Positions 55,542-64,000 of a stretch of DNA of 64,000 nt are shown here, in pieces (the stretch's first letter is position 1; every line of letters starts with the position of its first letter). The notes beneath the pieces are model-generated. The model was not told where the DNA came from. It made no database searches and worked only from the letters and a program-made list of their open reading frames with translations. The DNA is from Paracoccus methylovorus (lineage in GTDB: Bacteria; Pseudomonadota; Alphaproteobacteria; Rhodobacterales; Rhodobacteraceae), in assembly GCF_016919705.1 (NCBI RefSeq), contig NZ_CP070371.1, positions 1,371,001 to 1,435,000 of the forward strand. The letters run 5' to 3'. The position numbers and the translations under genes are program-made.

Positions 55542-55792
55542 GCGCCCTGCTCCCTTGGCATGCAGAGGGGCCGGATGAGGGCTATCCCGGCCCTTGGGGC
55601 AGGCGGGTCAGAACCCGTCGCCGGATCGATTCCGCGGACCCGGCGGTTGACCGCCCTGCAATATCGGGGGCGTTCGTCGACGAGGGTGTGGGCACAGCCA
55701 TGGACTCCATCCAGTTCGATGCCGTGTAGGTCACGCGGGCCTTGGGGACCGTCTGTCCGAGCAAACGTGTCAACCAGATCGCACGTCATGAT

Positions 55793-56041
55793 CTAGGGCC
55801 GCCGCGCCTGGATCAGGCGCCACCAGCCCTCGATGCTGGGCTCGTGAAGCAGTTCCCGCGCGCTCAGCGTGATGCCCGCCTGCTTCAGCTCGGCGACCAG
55901 CTTCAGCACCGACAGCGAATCCAGCCCCAAGAATAGCAGGTTTTCATCGGAACCAATATCCGCCTCGTCGGGAATAAGGGCCCACACGCGCGCTTCCAGC
56001 CATGCCCGGTCAAGCGTTTCGATAGATCCGATGTCGTTCAT
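55793..56041 (-). CDS. Free-standing aryl/peptidyl carrier protein
   Basis: The 82-residue protein is one phosphopantetheine carrier domain. Ser42 in LFLGLDSLSVLKL is the attachment site, and SDENLL before it is typical of aryl carrier domains as in EntB/VibB. It would hold an activated aryl acid (salicylate or dihydroxybenzoate) for the adjacent NRPS. It is divergent from the NRPS gene with a 99-base shared promoter region. The aryl-AMP ligase is not in the window. Confidence 0.87.
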   Translation of the reverse strand: MNDIGSIETLDRAWLEARVWALIPDEADIGSDENLLFLGLDSLSVLKLVAELKQAGITLSARELLHEPSIEGWWRLIQARRP

Positions 56042-56084
56042 TCCGATCCCGTCCTGTCCTGTCCTGCGCAGCCAAGGCCGTTCC

Positions 56085-56118
56085 TTGACATCGCCATTAG
56101 TTGAGTATTTTTATCAAC
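56085..56118. promoter_or_regulatory. Promoter and iron-box-like repeat between carrier and NRPS genes
   Basis: TTGACA (56085-56090) is a good plus-strand -35. GTTGA-N9-TCAAC (56100-56118) contains TGA-N9-TCA, the form of RirA-type iron-responsive operators in alphaproteobacteria. It overlaps the expected -10, so iron-dependent repression is plausible. Confidence 0.5.
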
Positions 56119-56140
56119 CACTATCGCCAGACGCAAGGGG

Positions 56141-59100
56141 ATGAACATGGACCTGACCGCCATGCAGGCAGCCTATTGGACCGGGCGCGATTGGAAGGGG
56201 CCGGGCGGCGGCGTATCCGCGCATCTGCATACCGAGTTCCAGCCGGCGGGGCTGGAGCCGCGGCGGCTGGACCGCGCGGTGCGCGGGCTGTTCCGCCGGC
56301 ACCCGATGCTGCGGCTGCGGGTCACGGCCGCGGGCCAGCAGGTGATCCAGCCGCTAGACGACCGCCACGCCTTGCGGCTTGACGACCTGCGGGAACTGGC
56401 GCCGGACCAGGCACAGGAACGGCTGGCCGCGACACGGCGGCGGATGACGCATCAGCGGCTGGACATCGCCTCGGGCGAAGCGGCAGAGTTCCGGCTGAGC
56501 CTGCTGCCCGGCGGCGAACAGCGGCTGCATATCGACCTGGACATGATCGCGGCCGATCCGTCCTGCTTCGGGCTGGTCATGGACGACTTGGCCCGGCTTT
56601 ACGAGGATCCGGCCGGGATCGCTGCGTCCGAGGAACCCGAGAGCTGCTATTTCGACTACCTGGCCCGGCTGCCCCCCGACCCGGCCGAGGTGGCGGACCG
56701 GGAATGGTGGCGGGCGCGGCTACGCGACCTGCCGTCGCCGCCCTCGCTGCCGCTGCGCGACCAGGCCGGCGCGCCGGAAAGCACCCGGATCTCGGCCCTG
56801 CTGCCGCCGGCGCGGGCCGCGGCGCTGCGGGGGCTTGCGCGTGAATTGCGGGTCACGCAGACCGCGCTTTACCTGGCGGTCTTTGCCGCCGTGCTGGCGC
56901 GGGCGACGGGCGACCGGGCCTTTCGCCTGACGCTGCCGGGCTTCTTCCGCGCCCCGGTGATGCGCGGCGCCTCGCGGCTGGTCGGGGATTTCACCAATAT
57001 CCTGCCGCTCGGCCTGCGGGTCGGGCCCGAGGCCACGCTGACCGGACTGGCGCGCGAGGCAGGGCGCGAGATCGCCGAGGCGCTGTCGCATCAGGCCTGC
57101 CCCGGCGTCGCCGTGCTGCGCGAGATGTCACGCGGCGGCCAGGGCGTGGAATCCGCGCCGGTGGTCTTTACCAGCGGGCTCGACCTGGACGGGGCGCAGC
57201 GCCAGCTGCTCAGCCCGCGCGTCGGCCGGCTGTTCGGGCGGCTGGTCTGGAGCGTGTCGCAGGCGCCGCAGGTCGCGCTGGACGTGCAGGTCGCCGCGCT
57301 GGCCGAGGGCGTGCTGCTGAATTGGGACCTGCGGCTGGACGCGTTGCCCGAGGACTGGGTGCGCGCCGGTTTCGATGCCTGCCACGCGGCGCTGTGCCGG
57401 CTGGCCGATGCGCCCGATCTGGCGGCGGCGCCGCTGTCGGACTGGTTGCCAGCGCCGATGCGGATGCGGCGGCTGGGCGAGCTGCAAAAGGCCTATCTGC
57501 TGGGCCGCGAGGCCGAGCTGCCGCTGGGCCGCACCGCCATGCAGGAATATCGCTGCTATCGCGGCCCGCTGGATGCCGAAGCCCTGGCGCGCCGGGCCAA
57601 GGCGCTGATCGAGCGGCATGAGGCGCTGCGCTGCCGGCTCGACCCTGAATATTCGGCGCTGCGCGTGCTGGACGAAGCCGAACCGCCGCTGGAACGGATC
57701 GACCTTTCGGATATGGGTGCCGATGAGGCCGAGGCACGGCTGGCCGCCCTGCAGGACGAGTTCGCCCGCGCGCCGCTGCCGCTGGACGGGCTGCTGTGGC
57801 GGCTGGTGCTGGTCGAGATGCCGCAGCCCCGCGACCAGGCGCTGCTGGTCAAGATGGACGCCCTGCCGCTGGACGGCGCCGGGATCGCGCAGGTCGTCGC
57901 CGAATTGCTGGCGCCCGAACTGCCCCCGGCCTGCGCCCTGCCCGCACCGCCCCTCGAACAGGCCGACCGCGCCGCCGATGCCGCCTGGTGGCGCGCGCGT
58001 CTGGCCGGCGTCGAGGGGCCGCCCTGCCTGCCCTGGCGGCAGCCGCTGGACGGCATCGACCGCCCGCGCTGGCGCCGCGACAGCCGCCGCATCCCGCGCG
58101 ATCAGCTGGCGCGCCTGGCCCGGCTGGCGGCGGCGCAGAAACTGACCCGCAACAGCATCGCCATGGCCGTGGTGCTGGAGGTGCTGGCGCGCTGGACCCC
58201 GGACCTGGCGCCCTGTGTCGCGGTGCCGGTGGCGCCGCCGCCGGGCGGGGCGCTGGCCAACCGCTCGTCCTTCGTCGCCGTCGATTATCGCGCCGACCGG
58301 GGCAGCTTCCTGGATCATGCCCGCCGGCTGCAAGAGGACCTGTTGGAGGGAATGGCGCATCCCGGCCTGTCGGGCATCGGCCTCAGCCGGCTGCTGCTGT
58401 CGCAGATGGGCGGTCGGATCGCGCTGCCGGTGGTGCTGACCAACGGCATGGGCTGGGACCGGGTGCCCGCCGATGCCGGGCTGCGGCTGGTGGACGGGCT
58501 GGTGCAGACCCCGCAGGTCGCGCTGGACCTGCGGCTGGCGCTGGATGCGGAGGGTGCGCTGCTGCTGCAAGCCGATCACGTCGAGCAGGCGCTGGAGCCT
58601 GCGGTCGTCGGCGCGTTGCTGGACGCCGCCGCCCGCGCCTTCGCCGCGCTGGCCGAACGGGACGAGCTGACCCTGGCCGGCGCCGATTTCCTGCCGCCGC
58701 CGCCCGCGGCCCCCGCCGGGGCGGAACATGCCGGCCCCGGCCATCTGGAGCGCATCGCGGCGCAGCTGTTCGACGGCTATCCCGACCGCACGGCCCTGAT
58801 CTGCGACACCCGCAGCACCAGCTACGGCGCGCTTGGCCTGCGGGTGCGGCGCGTGATGGCCGGGCTGGCCGCGCGCGGGCTCGCGCCGGGCGACATGGTC
58901 GCGATCTGTCTGCCGCGCGGACCCGAGCATCTGGTGCTGACGCTGGCCTGCGCCTTCTCGGGGCTGGTCTGGGTGCCCATCGACGCCGCCGCGCCGCCCG
59001 AGCGGCGCGACTACCTGCTGCGCAATTCCGCGCCGCGGCTGGTCGTGGCCGGGACCGACCTGCCCGGCTGGCCGCTGGCCTCGCCCCGCACCCTCGAAGC

Positions 59101-61105
59101 GCATGACCCGGCCCCGATCCCGCAGGGACTGGCCGCGCTGTCCCGTTCCGAAGCGGCGGCCTATTACCTTTACACCTCGGGCACCACCGGGCGGCCGAAA
59201 TGCGTGGTGCTGAACAACCGCGCCACCGCGAATGTCATCGGCCATACGCTGGATGCCTGGGGGATCGGGGCCCAGGACGCGGTGATCTCGGTCACGCCGC
59301 TGCATCACGACATGTCGGTCTTCGACCTGTTCGGCACCCTGGCCGCCGGCGCGCGACTGGTCATGCCCGCGCCGGCCGAGGAAAAGGACGCCCTTGCCTG
59401 GAACCGTCTGGTGCGCGACCACGGCGTGACCGTCTGGTGCTCGGTCCCCGCCATCGTCGAGATGCTGCTGGCCTGTGCGCCGGATGACGGGCTGACCTCG
59501 CTGCGGCTGGTGGCGCAGGGCGGCGACTACATCAAGCCGGCGGTGATCGACCGGCTGCGCCGGCTGCGGCCCGATGCGGCGCTGTGGTCGCTGGGCGGCC
59601 CGACCGAGACCACGATCTGGAGCATCTGGCACCGGATCGGCCCCGAGGACGACCGCATCATCCCCTATGGCCGCGCCCTGCCCGGCAACCGCTACCTGCT
59701 GCTGAACCCGCAGGGCGAACCCTGCCCCGAGGGCGTGGCCGGCCGCATCCACACCACGGGCGTGAACCTGGCGCTCGGCTATCTGCGCGACGGCGCGCTG
59801 GAACAGACCGACTTCACCGAGGTCGGGGGCATCCGCGCCTTTCGCAGCGGCGACCTGGGGCGGCTGCGCGGCGACGGCACCATCCTGTTCGACAGCCGGG
59901 TGAACGGCTATGTCAAGGTGCGCGGCGTGCGCATCTCGCTGGCCGATGTCGAGGCCGAGCTGGCCGCCCATCCCGCCGTCGCGCAGGCCCTGGTCGTGGA
60001 CATTCCCGACGCGCGGGGCGAGACGGTGCTGGCCGCGCTGGTCGCCGGCCGCGATCTGCCCGAACCGGCCGCGCTGCGCGCCTTCCTGCGCGAACGGCTG
60101 CCGCAATCGCACCTTCCCGACCGCATCCTTGCAATCCCGGCGCTGCCGCTGTCGGCCAACGGCAAGCCCGACCGCCGCCGCGCGCGCCAGATCGCGGGCC
60201 AGCCCGGCCCCGAGCCGACCGCACCGCCAGAAGCGCCAGGTGCCGAGCCGGCGGACGCGCTGACGGGCCTGATCCTAGCCGCCTTCCGCGAGGCGCTCGG
60301 CGCGCCCGGAATGGGGCCCGAGGACGATTTCTTCGACCATGGCGGGCATTCGCTGGTCGCGACCCGGATCATCGGCAGGCTGCAGGCCGAGCATGGCATC
60401 GCCCTGCGCTTCACCGACATCTTCCGCCATCCGACCGCCCTCGCGCTGGCCGGGATCGCCACCCGCAGCGCGCCGGCCGCACCGATGCCCGCAGCCGGGG
60501 ACGACGCGGCCGGGCCCCAGGCGGCGCCCCTGTCGCTGGCGCAGCAATCGCTGTGGAGGGTCCAGCCCCGGGATGCCGTTGTCGTCCAGAAGCAGCCGCA
60601 CCCGCACGCCGCGCTGTGCCGCCCGGTGCAACGCGTCCAGAAGCAGCAGGCCCGAAGTGTCGTCGTGCCAGATGTAATATTGCGCGTCGATCGAGGTCTC
60701 GGCCAGATCGGCCAGGGTCAGGCGGCTGGCCAGCGCATCATGGCCGTTGCCAAGCGCGACCACGCCGGTCTGGCCGGGATGGGCCGCGATCTGCTCCGCG
60801 AAAGCGCGGCCGATCCGGCCCTGCGCATCCGGCGGCAACGCGGTCTCATGCGGGCGGGCAGAAACATCCGGCAGCGGAAAGACCAGCCGCAGGATCAGGA
60901 TCGCCGCCCCTGCGACCAGAACTGCCAGCAAAAGCCATTTCAGGATCTGCATGTAGGCTGTCCTCCTGCGATTGGGGGCGTTGACCGATCCCCGCCGGGA
61001 TCTCGAGGCTGCCGCCGCGGGCGATATCCGTCAAGGAAGAGCGCAACCGAAGCCCGGAGATGGGCCGACCGCTCCCGAGCCGACAAGGGGTTGCGCAGTC
61101 CATAG
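56141..61105 (+). CDS. Truncated siderophore NRPS with tandem heterocyclisation domains (chimeric 3' end)
   Basis: The open frame has 1654 codons, but only about residues 1-1472 are NRPS. Order: Cy1 (about 1-430; D-X4-D at Asp134/Asp139), Cy2 (about 440-850; Asp573/Asp578), adenylation (about 870-1370; YLYTSGTTGRPK near 1011 and GGPTET at 1152), and carrier (Ser1404 in DHGGHSLVATRII). The start of a further condensation domain (LSLAQQSLW) then breaks off. After about 60555 the frame runs antisense through a phospholipase-D-like gene. The Cy-Cy-A-PCP-C order matches VibF-type enzymes making aryl-oxazoline siderophores. My reading of the A-domain pocket (Asp, Met, Phe...) gives no firm amino acid. 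Start at 56141, or 56147. Confidence 0.8.
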   Translation: MNMDLTAMQAAYWTGRDWKGPGGGVSAHLHTEFQPAGLEPRRLDRAVRGLFRRHPMLRLRVTAAGQQVIQPLDDRHALRLDDLRELAPDQAQERLAATRRRMTHQRLDIASGEAAEFRLSLLPGGEQRLHIDLDMIAADPSCFGLVMDDLARLYEDPAGIAASEEPESCYFDYLARLPPDPAEVADREWWRARLRDLPSPPSLPLRDQAGAPESTRISALLPPARAAALRGLARELRVTQTALYLAVFAAVLARATGDRAFRLTLPGFFRAPVMRGASRLVGDFTNILPLGLRVGPEATLTGLAREAGREIAEALSHQACPGVAVLREMSRGGQGVESAPVVFTSGLDLDGAQRQLLSPRVGRLFGRLVWSVSQAPQVALDVQVAALAEGVLLNWDLRLDALPEDWVRAGFDACHAALCRLADAPDLAAAPLSDWLPAPMRMRRLGELQKAYLLGREAELPLGRTAMQEYRCYRGPLDAEALARRAKALIERHEALRCRLDPEYSALRVLDEAEPPLERIDLSDMGADEAEARLAALQDEFARAPLPLDGLLWRLVLVEMPQPRDQALLVKMDALPLDGAGIAQVVAELLAPELPPACALPAPPLEQADRAADAAWWRARLAGVEGPPCLPWRQPLDGIDRPRWRRDSRRIPRDQLARLARLAAAQKLTRNSIAMAVVLEVLARWTPDLAPCVAVPVAPPPGGALANRSSFVAVDYRADRGSFLDHARRLQEDLLEGMAHPGLSGIGLSRLLLSQMGGRIALPVVLTNGMGWDRVPADAGLRLVDGLVQTPQVALDLRLALDAEGALLLQADHVEQALEPAVVGALLDAAARAFAALAERDELTLAGADFLPPPPAAPAGAEHAGPGHLERIAAQLFDGYPDRTALICDTRSTSYGALGLRVRRVMAGLAARGLAPGDMVAICLPRGPEHLVLTLACAFSGLVWVPIDAAAPPERRDYLLRNSAPRLVVAGTDLPGWPLASPRTLEAHDPAPIPQGLAALSRSEAAAYYLYTSGTTGRPKCVVLNNRATANVIGHTLDAWGIGAQDAVISVTPLHHDMSVFDLFGTLAAGARLVMPAPAEEKDALAWNRLVRDHGVTVWCSVPAIVEMLLACAPDDGLTSLRLVAQGGDYIKPAVIDRLRRLRPDAALWSLGGPTETTIWSIWHRIGPEDDRIIPYGRALPGNRYLLLNPQGEPCPEGVAGRIHTTGVNLALGYLRDGALEQTDFTEVGGIRAFRSGDLGRLRGDGTILFDSRVNGYVKVRGVRISLADVEAELAAHPAVAQALVVDIPDARGETVLAALVAGRDLPEPAALRAFLRERLPQSHLPDRILAIPALPLSANGKPDRRRARQIAGQPGPEPTAPPEAPGAEPADALTGLILAAFREALGAPGMGPEDDFFDHGGHSLVATRIIGRLQAEHGIALRFTDIFRHPTALALAGIATRSAPAAPMPAAGDDAAGPQAAPLSLAQQSLWRVQPRDAVVVQKQPHPHAALCRPVQRVQKQQARSVVVPDVILRVDRGLGQIGQGQAAGQRIMAVAKRDHAGLAGMGRDLLRESAADPALRIRRQRGLMRAGRNIRQRKDQPQDQDRRPCDQNCQQKPFQDLHVGCPPAIGGVDRSPPGSRGCRRGRYPSRKSATEARRWADRSRADKGLRSP
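60556..60952 (-). pseudogene. 5' fragment of a phospholipase D/cardiolipin synthase-like gene
   Basis: The fragment begins with a membrane anchor (MQILKWLLLAVLVAGAAILI) and continues to ETSIDAQYYIWHDDTSGLLL and GVRVRLLLDDNGIPGLD, the first half of a PLD-type domain before the first HKD motif. At about 60555 it runs into antisense NRPS sequence, so both HKD catalytic motifs are lost. The formal open frame continues to 60275 but only as NRPS antisense. Confidence 0.78.
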
Positions 61106-61262
61106 AGCAGTTCCATGTGGATCGAGCCACCAGCAGGGACAGGAACTGCCCGGTCGCCACCGCCACGGAAGTGTCGATCAAGTCGAGCTCCCCCTCGTCC
61201 TGCGCCGCTGCAAGCATCTCGGGCGGCCTCGTTGCCGCCAGAAAGACGAGATTTCGGGCGTC
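61014..61262 (-). pseudogene. Frameshifted C-terminal fragment of a TetR-like regulator
   Basis: Two minus-strand frames join near 61127 to give RNLVFLAATRPPEMLAAAQ and TSVAVATGQFLSLLVA, then GSIHMELLYGLRNPL and ERSAHLRASVALFLDGYRP. This resembles the C-terminal domain of TetR-type repressors with one frameshift. No N-terminal helix-turn-helix was found in the 170 bases upstream. It would have preceded the PLD-like gene. Confidence 0.5.
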
Positions 61263-61383
61263 TCGACCGCGCACCGGACGGGCCGCCGCAGCCCCGCACG
61301 GATTTGTGATCCCGCCGATTTTTCGCTGTTGTTCGCTCCCGGTTGCTTCCGGTGTGATTCCGGAGCGGCTGGAGCGCGAATGC

Positions 61384-61406
61384 AAAAAGCCTCCCAAGGG
61401 AGGCTT
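61384..61406 (-). terminator. Intrinsic terminator after tRNA-fMet
   Basis: On the minus strand AAGCCTCCC-TT-GGGAGGCTT is a 9-base stem followed by TTT. It lies 27 bases beyond the tRNA 3' end and ends the rRNA operon. Confidence 0.85.
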
Positions 61407-61432
61407 AAGCGCTTGATATTGCTTGCATTTCT

Positions 61433-61509
<77 letters not shown>

Positions 61510-61551
61510 CCGTTTTTCATCGTTTTGAGAGATATCATCGCGTCTTTTCAG

Positions 61552-61667
61552 GTCTGGCGGTGACCTACTCTCCCACGTCTTTTGACGCAGTACCATTGGC
61601 GCGACGGCACTTAACTGCCGAGTTCGGGATGGGATCGGGTGTTTTGCTCGTGCTAAAGCCACCAGAC
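61552..61667 (-). rRNA. rrf: 5S ribosomal RNA
   Basis: About 116 bases whose ends pair (GTCTGG with CCAGAC). Internal conserved parts include CCCGATCCCATCCCGAACTC and GGGAGAGTAGG. It lies between 23S rRNA and tRNA-fMet. Confidence 0.96.
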
Positions 61668-61782
61668 CAGAAAAGAAGCGATAATCGGCGTTTCCCGAGG
61701 GAATGGTTGTCCAAGGATGCTTTTGGAAGCGAGACATTTGCTTGCATCTGCAAGCGTCTGGTCTGTCTTCTTCCGGATCAAA

Positions 61783-64000
<2,218 letters not shown>

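Noticed and set aside
55582..55773. 63-codon minus-strand frame between carrier protein and ABC genes, considered as an MbtH-like helper
   Set aside because: It lacks the MbtH signature, starts with TTG and has no ribosome site.
57128..60112. 994-codon open frame antisense to the NRPS
   Set aside because: It mirrors the high-GC codon pattern of the NRPS, has Arg/Gln/Gly-rich composition and no domain or ribosome site.

Overview
The window looks like chromosomal DNA of a Paracoccus-like alphaproteobacterium (Rhodobacterales). It is GC-rich, and it carries a free-standing aa3 oxidase subunit I gene, an acetone carboxylase operon, a full ectoine/hydroxyectoine catabolic operon, and the end of an rrn operon with an initiator tRNA after 5S. 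The truncated non-ribosomal peptide synthetase (NRPS) has the tandem heterocyclisation layout expected for an oxazoline catecholate siderophore; parabactin of Paracoccus is the known example of that type. The genus is inferred from gene content, not from a database search.

Layout. 0.1-6.5 kb: TctDE two-component system, a divergent orphan iron-type binding protein, and the TctCBA tricarboxylate transporter. 6.7-9.8 kb: two small DUF1127-like proteins, two LysR regulators and a PACE efflux pump. 9.8-14.6 kb: an anaerobic ribonucleotide reductase operon behind a cobalamin riboswitch. The glycyl-radical domain of NrdD is a separate 60-residue gene; nrdG, a molbindin gene and an orphan selA follow. 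14.7-15.9 kb: a YcaQ-type protein. 15.9-29.3 kb: EnuR, EhuABCD, EutABC and DoeABCD plus an alcohol-dehydrogenase-like gene, nearly all tightly overlapping on the minus strand. 29.5-31.1 kb: an FMN-binding glutamate-synthase-like protein.

31.5-38.5 kb: the activator gene acxR and acetone carboxylase acxABC, followed by a scoB 3' fragment and an IS5-family relic. 39.2-45.1 kb: a metal-chelate uptake operon (TonB receptor, methyltransferase, FecCD-type ABC importer). 45.4-51.6 kb: ctaD, small proteins, a divergent ytfE/nsrR pair with two palindromic operators, a DUF6522 gene, a broken sdhB, sdhCD and a CBS protein. 51.9-60.6 kb: a siderophore ABC pair, a free-standing aryl carrier protein and the truncated NRPS. 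60.6-61.3 kb: broken phospholipase-D-like and TetR-like genes. 61.4-64 kb: tRNA-fMet, 5S and most of 23S rRNA on the minus strand.

The main themes are use of compatible solutes, ketones and tricarboxylates; anaerobic and nitrosative-stress metabolism (NrdDG, NsrR/YtfE); and iron acquisition. The most notable points are the split class III reductase under B12 riboswitch control, the tandem-Cy NRPS cut at a chimeric junction, an AcxR that lacks the sigma-54 contact motif, and several gene relics that record recent rearrangement.
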